Assembly: GCA_964640325.1 (NCBI GenBank)
Contig: CAZXID010000009.1
Span: forward strand, 1 to 64,000
Origin: DAOQAU01 sp964640325
Lineage (GTDB): Bacteria > Cyanobacteriota > Vampirovibrionia > Gastranaerophilales > Gastranaerophilaceae
Direction of reading: 5' to 3'
DNA: 64,000 nt
A program made the position numbers and the translations under genes. The notes below the pieces were generated by a model that saw nothing but the letters and a program-made list of their open reading frames with translations, was not told where the DNA came from and did no database searches. Within the stretch, counting starts at the first letter, position 1; the number at the start of each line of letters is the position of its first letter. Positions 32,868 to 41,808 of this stretch are shown here, in pieces.

Positions 32868-34664
32868 TTATTCTGCGCGTTCAAAAAATCCTGCGATTTG
32901 TTTGTGTGGAATTGTTTTTGAAATCGGTCTTCCATGCGGGCATGTGTAAGGCTTTTCACAGGTTTGCCAATTTTGGATAATCTCGTACATTTGCCACATA
33001 TTCAATTTTTGTCCTGCTTTCACAGACGCTTTGCATGACATTGAAATTAATATCTTTTCTTCCAATCCGTCCAGATTACCCGACAAGTTTTCTAAAATAT
33101 CAGCCAAAAGGTCTTTGGGATTGGCTTTTGCAAGCAGTTGGGGAACTTTTTTAAAGGTAAGCTGATTATTTTTTAAAAATTCAATGCCGTATCCGAATTT
33201 TTCAAATTTTTCTTTGTTTTCCTTGATTAATTGAGCTTCGCTTGCAGACACTTCCAAAACATCTGAAATAAATAAAAGCTGTGACGCCGCCTGTTTTTGT
33301 GATTTAAGTTTTTCATAAATAAATCTTTCTTCTGCTATGTGCTGGTCAATAATTTCAAGCCCTTCTTCTTTTTCTATTAAAATGTAGGTGTTTTTGTACT
33401 GACCTATGATGTTTAAGTTTTCAAGTCTTGTGTCATCCTGAAACATAGAATTTTGCAATTTGCTATATTCGTCGCTTTTCAGGATCTCTCCAGCCTGCAA
33501 ATGTTTGTAAGATCCTGATACAAGTTCAGGATGACGTATAGGTAAAAGATTTTGTTGAGTTGAAGTTTCGTCAATATTTATATAAATATCATCGCTTTCT
33601 TCTTGTTTAGCAAAGGCGCAGGCGACATTGCCTGCAGGCAATGTCGCCTGCGCCTCATTTCTTTGAGCAAAAAATCCACCCGCAGAAAGTGCCATGTTTA
33701 TTGACGATTGAATAAATGCAAAAATCTGATTGGTATTTTTGTATCGAACTTCTTTTTTTGTCGGATGCACATTGACATCAATTTCACAAGGCGGAATTTC
33801 CAAATTTAAAACTACAAAAGGATATTTTCCGTAACCGATTAAATTTTTGTAAGCCATATCGATTGATTTTAAGAAAACCGGACATTTTATCATTCTTGAA
33901 TTTATGTAAGTGTGGCAATTTTTCTTGCTTGAACGGGTAAAATCGGGAGTGCTCACAAACCCCGACATTTTAAGCCCCGAAAGGTTGTCTGTTTTTATAA
34001 CTTCTTTTAAATTATCAATAACTTCCTGTGAATAAACCTCTTTTATTACTCCTTTTAAATCGCCTAATCCTGATGTTTTCAAAACCGTTTTACCGTTATT
34101 TTTAAGCTCAAATGAAATTTTAGGGTTGATAATTGCCAATGCTTGAATTAATTCCTGAATATAAGAAAATTCGGTTTTGGGATTTTTCAAAAATTTTAAA
34201 CGGGCAGGAAGATTATAAAAAAGATTTTTAATCTCCATAATTGTTCCGACAGCACAGCCTGTTTGAACTTGTTTTACCTGTGAATTTTCGCATTCGACTT
34301 TTGTTCCGTAATCAAAATCTTTTGTTCTTGTTGTGCATATTAATTTTGCAATAGAAATTATACTCGAAAGGGCTTCGCCCCTGAATCCGAGCGTTGAAAT
34401 GGCAAACAAATCTTCGTCGGTTTCGATTTTGCTCGTGGCGTGTTTTGAAAAGGCTAAACTGATGTCATCAGGATGAATTCCCGAACCGTTGTCGGCAATT
34501 CTTAAATCCCTGCATTCGTTTGAGACTTCAACCGAAATTTTTGTCGCTCCTGCATCGATTGAATTTTCTACCAGTTCTTTAACGACAGATGCAGGGCGTT
34601 CAATTACTTCGCCTGCAGCGATTTGGTTTATAAGATGTTTTGATAGTTGTTTAATTCGTTTCAT
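32868..34664 (-). CDS. mutL: DNA mismatch repair protein MutL
   Basis: MutL couples MutS mismatch recognition to strand incision. The N-terminal GHKL ATPase (residues 1-330) has NQIAAGEVIERPASVVKELV, DAGAT, DNGSGI, TLGFRGEAL and the TKKEVRY region. The C-terminal dimerisation domain (about 425-590) has IIDQHIAEERFIYE, SCKASVKAGQ and CPHGRPI. The CPHGRP region recalls endonuclease-type MutL, but the DQHAxxER motif reads DQHIAEER. The linker holds two repeats: an in-frame copy of a dispersed palindromic element (33432-33535, RHPELVSGS at its start) and a 42-bp palindrome (33614-33655). It has no Shine-Dalgarno. Confidence 0.93.
   Translation of the reverse strand: MKRIKQLSKHLINQIAAGEVIERPASVVKELVENSIDAGATKISVEVSNECRDLRIADNGSGIHPDDISLAFSKHATSKIETDEDLFAISTLGFRGEALSSIISIAKLICTTRTKDFDYGTKVECENSQVKQVQTGCAVGTIMEIKNLFYNLPARLKFLKNPKTEFSYIQELIQALAIINPKISFELKNNGKTVLKTSGLGDLKGVIKEVYSQEVIDNLKEVIKTDNLSGLKMSGFVSTPDFTRSSKKNCHTYINSRMIKCPVFLKSIDMAYKNLIGYGKYPFVVLNLEIPPCEIDVNVHPTKKEVRYKNTNQIFAFIQSSINMALSAGGFFAQRNEAQATLPAGNVACAFAKQEESDDIYINIDETSTQQNLLPIRHPELVSGSYKHLQAGEILKSDEYSKLQNSMFQDDTRLENLNIIGQYKNTYILIEKEEGLEIIDQHIAEERFIYEKLKSQKQAASQLLFISDVLEVSASEAQLIKENKEKFEKFGYGIEFLKNNQLTFKKVPQLLAKANPKDLLADILENLSGNLDGLEEKILISMSCKASVKAGQKLNMWQMYEIIQNWQTCEKPYTCPHGRPISKTIPHKQIAGFFERAE
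33432..33535. repeat. Dispersed palindromic element, copy in frame in mutL
   Basis: Termini GTCATCCTGAAAC and its partner ...GTTCAGGATGAC are inverted, and inner TTTCAGGATC / GATCCTGATAC also pair. It is 104 bp long. Read with mutL it encodes about 35 residues from RHPELVSGS to MFQDDT, located in the flexible linker. Relatives are at 34677-34750 and 53708-53780. Confidence 0.8.
33614..33655. repeat. 42-bp perfect palindrome in mutL
   Basis: Each 21-bp half (33614-33634 and 33635-33655) is the exact reverse complement of the other, centred on CTGCAG. It encodes part of EAQATLPAGNVACAFA in the linker between the ATPase and C-terminal domains. Confidence 0.9.
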
Positions 34665-34676
34665 AAATTCCGCAGT

Positions 34677-34750
34677 ACGTCACCCTGAATTCGTTTCAGG
34701 ATCGCATAGTCGATTGCTTATGAGATGCTGAAACAAGTTCAGCATGACGT
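34677..34750. repeat. Dispersed palindromic element, copy upstream of mutL
   Basis: ACGTCACCCTGAATTCG...TTCAGGATC is followed by GATGCTGAAACAAGTTCAGCATGACGT. The ends ACGTCA/TGACGT are inverted. It sits between the mutL start (34664) and the methyltransferase gene and could end or separate the two divergent transcripts. Confidence 0.75.
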
Positions 34751-34859
34751 AAAATTATGTATTTTACTCGTACATTAATTGTACTTAATTCCATTTTTTT
34801 AATCAAATATCAATTAAATTAATGATTACAATCTTAACATATTTTTTTATACTTCTATT

Positions 34860-35753
34860 ATGGCAAGGTATAGCACAAAAAGTAATTTAGCACCAAAAAA
34901 AGTCGAAAAGCATTTAACCCCTGACTTGAAAGTCGTCGATAAAAATGCTATAAAAACGACTGCTTACAGCGACATTAATCTCAAAAAATGGCGGGATTAT
35001 TCGCATATAAAAACCGATACGCTTTGGGAATTCCCTTCTCGCTTGAAAGAGGGGGGACATTCAAACGAATATCACGGAAATTATATTCCCCAAATAGCCC
35101 AGCAGCTTTATGAAAGATTTACCAAAAAAGGCGATGTTGTGCTTGATTTGTTTTTCGGCTCGGGAACCTCAGGTATTGAAGCGGTTAATATGAAAAGGCG
35201 TTGTATCGGGGTTGAGTTAAAAGAAGAGTTGGCGCAAAAAGTATCCGAGAAATTCAGCGAAAAACAGCTTGTAACTGATGTTAACATAATTTGTGCCGAT
35301 TCAACTTCGCAGGAAGCCAAAGAAAAAATTCAGGCAAGACTTGAAATTATGGGCAAAAAACAGGCGCAATTTCTTGTACTTCATCCACCTTATGATGATA
35401 TAATCAAGTTTTCCGACAAAAAAGAGGATTTATCAAATTGTTCAAGCACGGATGAATTTTATAATCTTTTTGAAAAAGTTGCCAAAAACGGTTATGACCT
35501 GCTTGAAAAAGGCCGTTTTGCAGTTTTGATAATAGGCGACAGTTATAAAAATTCTCAAATTCAGCCGCTCGGCTTTGAATGTATGAAAAGGATGAATAAT
35601 TTAGGGTTTATAACAAAATCTATTATAGTAAAAGATATTCAAGGCAATGAAAAAGCAAAAGGTAAAACAGCAAACCTTTGGCGTTACCGTGCATTGGCCG
35701 GCGGTTTTTATATTTTTAAACACGAATACGTTATGATTATGCAAAAAGTTTAG
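34860..35753 (+). CDS. DNA methyltransferase (N6-adenine/N4-cytosine type), orphan
   Basis: The 297-residue AdoMet-dependent methyltransferase has motif I DLFFGSGTSGIEAV (AdoMet binding, 96-109) and the catalytic motif IV HPPYDD (175-180) in the position of D/N/S-PPY. An upstream conserved block, TDTLWEFPSR with GHSNEYHGNYIPQ (52-78), is typical of one family of DNA methylases. Order I-IV and lack of a large recognition domain suggest a short alpha/gamma-like enzyme. Its target site cannot be read. No restriction gene is adjacent, so it may be regulatory. TATACT (34848-34853) lies 6 nt before the ATG with no Shine-Dalgarno, so the mRNA may be leaderless. Confidence 0.8.
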   Translation: MARYSTKSNLAPKKVEKHLTPDLKVVDKNAIKTTAYSDINLKKWRDYSHIKTDTLWEFPSRLKEGGHSNEYHGNYIPQIAQQLYERFTKKGDVVLDLFFGSGTSGIEAVNMKRRCIGVELKEELAQKVSEKFSEKQLVTDVNIICADSTSQEAKEKIQARLEIMGKKQAQFLVLHPPYDDIIKFSDKKEDLSNCSSTDEFYNLFEKVAKNGYDLLEKGRFAVLIIGDSYKNSQIQPLGFECMKRMNNLGFITKSIIVKDIQGNEKAKGKTANLWRYRALAGGFYIFKHEYVMIMQKV

Positions 35754-35756
35754 GCT

Positions 35757-37124
35757 TTAAACAATTTTTGCCAAATAAATTGACACGAGGGTAAAATAGA
35801 CTATAAGTCCTATGACATCTATTGCGGTTGCAATCATTGGACCCGAAGCTACTGCAGGATCTATCTTCATTTTCTTTAGGGCAAACGGGGTAAGAGTTCC
35901 TATAATAGTTGCCATTGTCATATTTATAAGCATTGCAAGTCCTACTACCAGACCTAAGTAGATATTGTCTCTCCAGCCCCATGTAACAAGCATTACAAGC
36001 AACCCGAATACTGAACCGATAATAAGCCCGATAAATGTTTCTCTGAAAATATGTTTAAAAGCAGAACTTAAAGTTACTTGTCCGGTTGAAAGTCCGCGCA
36101 CCATAAGCGTAATACTTTGAGTTCCGATATTTCCGCCCAAACCGGCAAGAAGCGGGATAAATATTGCGATTATCGGAACCGCATGAAGCATTGATTCATA
36201 ATGGTTTCCAACTTGTACTGCGATAAATTCCCCGATAAGAGTTATAAAAAGCCATGGCGTTCTTGCCCTAATGGCCTTTAAAAGATTCCCCGATAAGATT
36301 TCATCCTCATCAACAACATCTGTCGAAATACCTGAAGATGTATAAATTTCTTCGGTTGTTTCTTCTTCAACAATGTCTTGAACATCATCCCAAGTTATCA
36401 TTCCTTTGAGTCTGCTGTATAAATCCACAACGGGCAGCGCATTATATTGATATTTCATAAAAATGTCTGCAATATAATCCTGATAATCATCAACGTGAAG
36501 TTTTACAATGTCTGTAATCATTATGTCTTCGACTTTTTGGTTGATTGGTGAAGTCAAGAGTTTGCGAAGTGAAATTACACCTAAAAGGTGGTTTTGCTTA
36601 TCTACCACATAAATATAATAAAGCTCGATATTGTCTTCCTGTGCTTTTTCTCTTATGTGAGAAAGTACGTCTTGAACTGTCATATCTACATTTACGGTCA
36701 TAACAACAGGGGTCATGATACCGCCTGCGGTATCTTCGTTATAAGTTAACAGCTCTCTTACCTCAGATGAAAATTTGTGAGGCAATTTGTCAAGGTAAGT
36801 TTCGCTCTCATCTTCTTCCATGTCACCTAAGACGTCTGCTGCAGAGTCGTGAGGCATTTTTGAAATAACTCTTGAGGCAAGTTCTTCGTCAATGTCGCCC
36901 AAAATTTCCACTTGAAGTTGCGGTGATAAGTATTCCAACAAGTCGGCGGCTTTTTCTTCGTCTAATGTATTAAAACACAAAAGCCTTTCTTCAGGTTTAA
37001 GCTCAGGGAAAAAATCAGCTAAATCCGCTGAGTGATACCCGTCGAGCTCTTCTCTGAGTTGCTCGAGGTTTTCATCATCTATGATTTCGCGAATGCGTTC
37101 TGTTATATTCTCTACGTTTAGCAT
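35757..37124 (-). CDS. mgtE: Magnesium transporter MgtE
   Basis: The 455-residue Mg2+ channel has an N-terminal acidic superhelical domain (about 1-130, ADLAEFFPELKPEERL-like ADLADFFPELKPEE), a CBS pair (about 135-255, ending WDDVQDIVEEE) that senses Mg2+, and a C-terminal pore with five helices (about 285-455, including ARTPWLFITLIGEF, GGNIGTQS and VASGPMIATAIDVIGL). It is gated by cytosolic Mg2+. The ATG follows AAGGTGG. No M-box riboswitch fits the 92-bp upstream gap. It converges with the methyltransferase gene (3 bp between stops). Confidence 0.95.
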   Translation of the reverse strand: MLNVENITERIREIIDDENLEQLREELDGYHSADLADFFPELKPEERLLCFNTLDEEKAADLLEYLSPQLQVEILGDIDEELASRVISKMPHDSAADVLGDMEEDESETYLDKLPHKFSSEVRELLTYNEDTAGGIMTPVVMTVNVDMTVQDVLSHIREKAQEDNIELYYIYVVDKQNHLLGVISLRKLLTSPINQKVEDIMITDIVKLHVDDYQDYIADIFMKYQYNALPVVDLYSRLKGMITWDDVQDIVEEETTEEIYTSSGISTDVVDEDEILSGNLLKAIRARTPWLFITLIGEFIAVQVGNHYESMLHAVPIIAIFIPLLAGLGGNIGTQSITLMVRGLSTGQVTLSSAFKHIFRETFIGLIIGSVFGLLVMLVTWGWRDNIYLGLVVGLAMLINMTMATIIGTLTPFALKKMKIDPAVASGPMIATAIDVIGLIVYFTLVSIYLAKIV

Positions 37125-37182
37125 CTTCCACCTTCTAAATTCATTATATCTTAAACATTTTGTTTGGGATATAATTATTAGT

Positions 37183-37212
37183 TGAAAAGGTGAACAGGTG
37201 AAAAGGTGAATA
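37183..37212 (+). repeat. Tandem repeat of Shine-Dalgarno-like units before argS
   Basis: GAAAAGGTGAACAGGT is followed by GAAAAGGTGAATAG, giving three AGGTG units in a row just before the argS ATG at 37217. A TATAAT is at 37170-37175. Copy number of the unit could affect translation. Confidence 0.5.
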
Positions 37213-37216
37213 GTTA

Positions 37217-39022
37217 ATGCTTAAAGATTTTTTTCTTGAAGAAGTTGAAAACGCTATTGAAAAAGCGGTAAAAGAAAATAAACTGGGCGAGATGAAAAGC
37301 TATGAAAAAGGTACGCTTTGTGTCGAAAAGCCCAAAAATCCGGAATTCGGTGATTTTGCGATAAATGTTTCAGCACTGGCGCGATTTGCCAGGCTGTCGC
37401 CTGCGCAAATCGCGCACGAAATTGTTTCTGTCTTAAAAATACAAAATTGCGAAACGACAGTTGTAGGCGGATTTATTAATTTTAAGGCAGGCGATGAGCT
37501 TTTAAAAAAAACCGTTGAAGAAATTTTCAAGCAAAAAGAAAATTATGGTAAACCGGAAAAAATAAATAAAGAAAAAATCTTGCTCGAATACGTTTCGGCT
37601 AACCCCACGGGGCCGTTTCACATAGGCCACGGGCGGTGGGCTGCGATGGGAAGCGCGTTGGCAAATCTTTTAAAATTCTACGGACACGATGTAACTCAGG
37701 AATTTTATATAAATGATGCGGGCTCTCAAATCGAAAAGCTCGGGAAATCTCTTGGAATTCGTATTGGTCAAGAACTTTGCGAAGGTGTTGACTTTCCTCA
37801 AGACGAAATTGAAAGAAAAAATTACTACACAGGTGATTATTTGATACCTGTGGCGAAAAAATATATTCAAGAAAATAAACATGATAGGGATTGGCTAGAT
37901 GCTATTGCAACTAATACCGGAGCACCTATTGACCTCACAGATCTTGATAATGGTAAAGTCAGATGTAGAGAAGAAGAACTTGCCGATTTCGCAAAAAAAG
38001 AAATGCTTAATTTGCAAAAAGAATTATTAAAAGAATTCAGGGTTGATTTTGATGTTTTTTATTCGGAACTTGATTTGCACAATTCGGGCAAAGTTGATGA
38101 AACGGTTGAAAAACTTAATAAAATGGGCAAACTATACGAAAAAGACGGCGCACTCTGGTTTAAATCATCCGATTATGGCGATGACCAAGATAGAGTCATT
38201 AAAAAAGCGGCCGGAGCAAACACTTATTTGACTGCAGATATAGCATATCACCTTGATAAGCTTGAGCGTGGGTTTGACAGGATGATAAACATTTGGGGCG
38301 CGGACCACCACGGATATGTGGCAAGGGTTAAGGCATCAATCCAAGCATTAGGTTACAACCCCGACAGCCTGGAAGTGCTTTTGGGACAGCTTGTCAACCT
38401 TGTAATTAACGGCGAAGAGGTCCGTATGGGCAAGCGTAAAAACATGGTTACGCTCGACGAATTAATAGAAGAAGTCGGAGTTGATGCAACCCGTTTTTGG
38501 ATGTGCATGAGAAATATCGACAACACTTTGGATTTTGATATTGAACTTGCAAAAACATCTTCTGATGAAAACCCTGTTTTCTACGTTCAATATGCGCATG
38601 CAAGGGCTTGTTCAATTTTAAGAAATGCTGTTTTAGAAAAGAATGATTTACAAACGGGAGAAAAAATCCCTGCGGCTATTTCTCAATCAGAGCTTGATGA
38701 TTTGATTAAAGGTTTCGACAAAACAATTTTAAACCCTGCTTTTGAAGACAAAGAAACTCTGGAGATTACAAAAAGGCTCATTCTAAAACTTGAAGAATAT
38801 AAATTTTTAATCAAGACTGCAGCCGAAAACAGAGCAGTTTACGCTTTGTGCCGTTATGCCCAGGAGTTAGCCGGAGATTTTCACTCCTTTTATACTGTTT
38901 CAAGGGTTATATCCGAAAATAAACCGATGATGAAGGCACGCTTGGCACTTGTGATTGCTGTTAAAACAATTTTGTCAAATGTATTAAAACTTCTTGCGGT
39001 AAGTGCGCCCGAGAGCATGTAA
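37217..39022 (+). CDS. argS: Arginyl-tRNA synthetase
   Basis: The 601-residue class I synthetase charges tRNA-Arg. The N-terminal Add-1 domain (1-105) precedes the catalytic core with VSANPTGPFHIGHGRWAAMGSALAN (HIGH), NDAG, and a KMSKS-like MGKRKNMVT near 415. A C-terminal anticodon-binding helix bundle (about 470-601) ends AVSAPESM. Residues about 200-245 (CREEELADF preceded by NTGAPIDLTDLDNGK) look like a lineage insertion. The ATG is preceded by the AGGTG repeat. A near-palindrome lies at 37379-37415 in the Add-1 domain. It is a single gene, divergent from mgtE. Confidence 0.96.
   Translation: MLKDFFLEEVENAIEKAVKENKLGEMKSYEKGTLCVEKPKNPEFGDFAINVSALARFARLSPAQIAHEIVSVLKIQNCETTVVGGFINFKAGDELLKKTVEEIFKQKENYGKPEKINKEKILLEYVSANPTGPFHIGHGRWAAMGSALANLLKFYGHDVTQEFYINDAGSQIEKLGKSLGIRIGQELCEGVDFPQDEIERKNYYTGDYLIPVAKKYIQENKHDRDWLDAIATNTGAPIDLTDLDNGKVRCREEELADFAKKEMLNLQKELLKEFRVDFDVFYSELDLHNSGKVDETVEKLNKMGKLYEKDGALWFKSSDYGDDQDRVIKKAAGANTYLTADIAYHLDKLERGFDRMINIWGADHHGYVARVKASIQALGYNPDSLEVLLGQLVNLVINGEEVRMGKRKNMVTLDELIEEVGVDATRFWMCMRNIDNTLDFDIELAKTSSDENPVFYVQYAHARACSILRNAVLEKNDLQTGEKIPAAISQSELDDLIKGFDKTILNPAFEDKETLEITKRLILKLEEYKFLIKTAAENRAVYALCRYAQELAGDFHSFYTVSRVISENKPMMKARLALVIAVKTILSNVLKLLAVSAPESM
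37379..37415. repeat. Near-palindrome inside argS
   Basis: GCGCGATTTGC+CAGGC (37379-37394) pairs with GCCTG+GCAAATCGCGC (37399-37403 and 37405-37415). The loop is TGTC and one C is bulged. It encodes ARFARLSPAQIAH without an apparent length change. Confidence 0.8.
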
Positions 39023-39147
39023 AATATATTATTTTACGGCTATTGTTAATTAATGTAAAATTCAGATAACATTTTTTTATAAAAATAGCAAAAAAAATAT
39101 TCACAGACTTAATACTCTTAAGTGTTAAATTTAAGAGGTAATACATA

Positions 39148-39522
39148 ATGAAAATTTCAGCCATTAAAAATAGTCAAACTTTTACAGCAGACATTGAAGG
39201 GCAACGTAGAAAAAATACTTTCAGAAATATTGGCTTGGGTGTCGGTACAGGGATTGTAGCTGAAAAAATTATTTCAAAAGGCGGCGTAAAGAAATTTTTT
39301 GAAAGCGGAAGAAAAGAACTCGCAGGCGTTTTGTCAGAGGAAGTTTCAAAACTTTCGGAAAGCTTTGGTCTTGAAGAATTGACGACAAAGAAATTAAGAA
39401 AAATTTCACACTGGTTTACCGCAGTCTCAGTTGGGGCAGTGATTTTGGGTTGCTTTGTCTCCGGTTCAATTTTAGATTGGATAATACATCCTAATAAAAA
39501 AATTGAATCGGAAGAAGTTTAG
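39148..39522 (+). CDS. Small membrane protein, unknown (124 aa)
   Basis: There is no known domain. The N-terminus MKISAIKNSQTFTADIEG has the TFTA motif reminiscent of other proteins here. Two hydrophobic segments (about 28-42, GLGVGTGIVAEKII, weak; 91-110, FTAVSVGAVILGCFVSGSIL) flank a charged helix. The end of the second, SGSILDWIIHP, is similar in style to CQDKFVDWIVGG in the protein encoded at 58139. The ATG follows AAGAGG with short spacing. It converges with the asparaginase gene (overlap 4 nt). Its function is unknown, and membrane association is inferred. Confidence 0.7.
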   Translation: MKISAIKNSQTFTADIEGQRRKNTFRNIGLGVGTGIVAEKIISKGGVKKFFESGRKELAGVLSEEVSKLSESFGLEELTTKKLRKISHWFTAVSVGAVILGCFVSGSILDWIIHPNKKIESEEV

Positions 39523-40502
39523 TCAAATCTAAAAACCGGAGTTATTTCCCCAACTTTTTCCAAGTGAAGAGTTAAAATATTTCTTTGATTTTGAAATTTT
39601 ATCAAAGGGTTTTCAAGCATATCTTTATCGAGCCATTTAAGTTGTTTTAGGGCTTCAATAAGCACAATGGAACGGGCTTTCATATCGCAATCCATAATTT
39701 TTACGATAATGCCTTCTTTTTTCTTTAAATTTATTGCCACACACAATCCGCCTGCACCTATTTTTGCTATTAAATTAGGATTTGCACACATAATTGCAGT
39801 GTCAATTCTATCTTCACCGCCTATAAAATAAGGTTTATTAAGAAAAGCCTTTTTAATTTTTTCATATTTTTTGTCAAAAAATAAATTTAAATAGCCTTTA
39901 ACCATATTTTCAAGGGGCATGGCAAATATTGGAACCCCGCAGCCGTCTTTTGTCGACGGATATTCTTTTTTAATCTCACATAATCCATAAATTTTCTTTT
40001 TAATGGCCACTTGTAAGGGATGCTCGGGTTTATAATAATCATTTATCTCCCAGCCCATTTTTTTACAAATCCCTAACATCATAGCGTGCTTGCCGGAACA
40101 GTTATTTTGTAGAACGCTTTCTTTTAAGCCTTCTTTCAAAAGTTTTTTTTGAGCAGATTTACTAAAGGGTATATGTGTTGAACATTTTAGATTTTCTTTT
40201 GATAATTCTACCTTATTAAGAAAATTATCAACTGTCTGTGCATGACATAACTCTCCCGCATGCGAAGCGCAACATAGGGCAATTTCTTCATCTGTCATGT
40301 TGTAATATATATCAAGCTCATAGTCGATTAAAAGTGAAGCCTGAAGCGGTTTGGCACAAGAGCGGAGATAAAACGGATAATTTTTTTCATTACCGATTTT
40401 TTGGACATTTTTGTCTATTTTTACAATAAAGCCGAGGTGTTCTTGTTCGATAAGACCATCTCTTATATATTCAATAAGTTTTGCCGGAGTATAATTATCC
40501 AT
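39519..40502 (-). CDS. L-asparaginase (AnsA/PF06089 type)
   Basis: The 327-residue protein matches the bacterial/plant-type asparaginase family of PF06089 rather than the classic EcAII fold. RSCAKPLQA near residue 47, CCASHAGE, NNCSGKHAMMLGICKKMGW (about 133-151), GCGVPIFAMPLENM and GGEDRIDTAIM are family hallmarks. It would hydrolyse asparagine to aspartate and ammonia, supplying aspartate that NadB could use. It overlaps the upstream hypothetical gene by 8 nt. There is no signal peptide, so the enzyme is cytoplasmic. Confidence 0.88.
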   Translation of the reverse strand: MDNYTPAKLIEYIRDGLIEQEHLGFIVKIDKNVQKIGNEKNYPFYLRSCAKPLQASLLIDYELDIYYNMTDEEIALCCASHAGELCHAQTVDNFLNKVELSKENLKCSTHIPFSKSAQKKLLKEGLKESVLQNNCSGKHAMMLGICKKMGWEINDYYKPEHPLQVAIKKKIYGLCEIKKEYPSTKDGCGVPIFAMPLENMVKGYLNLFFDKKYEKIKKAFLNKPYFIGGEDRIDTAIMCANPNLIAKIGAGGLCVAINLKKKEGIIVKIMDCDMKARSIVLIEALKQLKWLDKDMLENPLIKFQNQRNILTLHLEKVGEITPVFRFD

Positions 40503-41244
40503 TTTTCTTTACAAACGCCAAAATTCTACTTAATTGTTCTTTTAAAACTCGGTTTTGTTCTGTTAGTTTTGCTATTTCTTCTTTATAATTTTTTGTTTGG
40601 TTTAAGTCTTGTAAAAAATTGTCGGGAACCAAAGAAGTATCAAGAATAAATCTTTTGCCTGCTTCTTGCTTAATTACAAGAAGAGAGGCAGTATCTTTTT
40701 CTGTGACATATCCCAAAGAAATTAAAACTTCGGCCATTTTCATGGGCTTTTCCGTATTCAGCGAGTCTTTTTGTTTGTTGATAGCACGCTCAAGTTGTTC
40801 CATCGAAATTCTTTCGGCTCGTTTAAAATATTCTCCCGTTCTGAATTTCCCTGCCATAAACCCTGCCATTGCATGGATATAAGGAGATTCAGGAGTTTTA
40901 ATATAATTTTGTTCAAGGCAAAAAATGTAATATTTTGCGACTTCCTCCATTGTCCAAAAATTATTCATTGATATTTCAAGTATGTTTAAGTCTTCATTGG
41001 CATTATTTAAAAAATTGTAAATATTATCATCTAAACCGCTTTTTCTTTCAGCAAGTTCGTTTTTACCAACGAAAGAAAGAATAGGAATATGCAAATGAAA
41101 AATTTCTTTTTCATTTGTTTTGATAAAGTCAGCACTTAATGAGCTTGCTAAATCGTTTTCCAAATAAAGATAAATTATCTGTTTTACCCAAAGAGGAAAA
41201 GACAATAACCTGTCTATAAAAAGTTTAAACATATTTTTTTTCAA
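40495..41244 (-). CDS. Unknown protein with a C-terminal coiled coil (249 aa)
   Basis: I recognise no clear domain. Residues about 145-205 (MEQLERAINKQK ... KMAEVLISLGYVTEKDTASLLVIKQ) look like the first part of a MshEN/GspE N-terminal domain, which binds cyclic di-GMP in type IV pilus ATPases, but the key residues cannot be judged. The C-terminus (about 215-245) is a short coiled coil (YKEEIAKLTEQNRVLKEQLSRIL). The start is a TTG, eight nucleotides after GGAG. It overlaps the asparaginase gene by 8 nt, so it is co-transcribed, but a shared function is not evident. Confidence 0.7.
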   Translation of the reverse strand: MKKNMFKLFIDRLLSFPLWVKQIIYLYLENDLASSLSADFIKTNEKEIFHLHIPILSFVGKNELAERKSGLDDNIYNFLNNANEDLNILEISMNNFWTMEEVAKYYIFCLEQNYIKTPESPYIHAMAGFMAGKFRTGEYFKRAERISMEQLERAINKQKDSLNTEKPMKMAEVLISLGYVTEKDTASLLVIKQEAGKRFILDTSLVPDNFLQDLNQTKNYKEEIAKLTEQNRVLKEQLSRILAFVKKNG

Positions 41245-41341
41245 AATGAAATCTCCAAAAGTCTTCTATTTTTCAAATTATATATTATAATGTATTTATA
41301 AATCAAGATTGTAAAGTTTAAAAATTAATATTGGGGCTTAA

Positions 41342-41794
41342 ATGGGTTTAGACGGATTTTCAATGAGTAATTTAGGTTTGCCTGAGAGGCTTACTTCCGC
41401 AAAAATGGCGGAACAAGCTGAGCAGCTGGCAAGAGAGGGTACTGAATATAAAGTGAAAGATATTACTCAGCTTGCAAGTCAAAACGGAGTTCAAAGAAAA
41501 GAAAATGATTCCAGCGGATTTACGCCCGGCTACAGCGGAAATTTTCGAAAGAAAAAAGATGGCGAGGAAGCATCTGAAGAAAAAGAAAAAGCCCAAGAAG
41601 CCTTGAATCAGGTTAATTTTGAAGAAAAAGATTCAAAAGATTTTTCTGTGAGAATTAATCCGGAAACTGAAACAATAGAACTTTACAGTTTGAAAAATCA
41701 AAAAATAATAGAAACAATAGGAGCAGACGACTTAAGGGATTTAATTTTAAAACTTGACGATGCTTCAGGTGTTTTTGTAAACAAAAAAATATAA
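41342..41794 (+). CDS. FlaG family flagellar protein
   Basis: The 150-residue protein ends with a FlaG domain (about 92-148: VNFEEKDSKDFSVRINPETETIELYSLKNQKIIETIG ..., read in parts). An acidic, Lys/Glu-rich linker (about 60-90) precedes it. FlaG proteins influence filament length and interact with flagellin or FliD in some species. It directly precedes fliS (14-bp gap), the common order flaG-fliS. A GGGG site precedes the ATG. No flagellin (fliC) or FliD gene is in the window. Confidence 0.82.
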   Translation: MGLDGFSMSNLGLPERLTSAKMAEQAEQLAREGTEYKVKDITQLASQNGVQRKENDSSGFTPGYSGNFRKKKDGEEASEEKEKAQEALNQVNFEEKDSKDFSVRINPETETIELYSLKNQKIIETIGADDLRDLILKLDDASGVFVNKKI

Positions 41795-41808
41795 AAGGAA
41801 TATTTACT

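Noticed and set aside
34860..35753. Restriction-modification system
   Set aside because: No nuclease or specificity gene lies on either side of the methyltransferase.
37379..37415. Short insertion in argS
   Set aside because: The encoded peptide fits the normal spacing of the Add-1 domain, so the palindrome arose by base changes, not by added codons.
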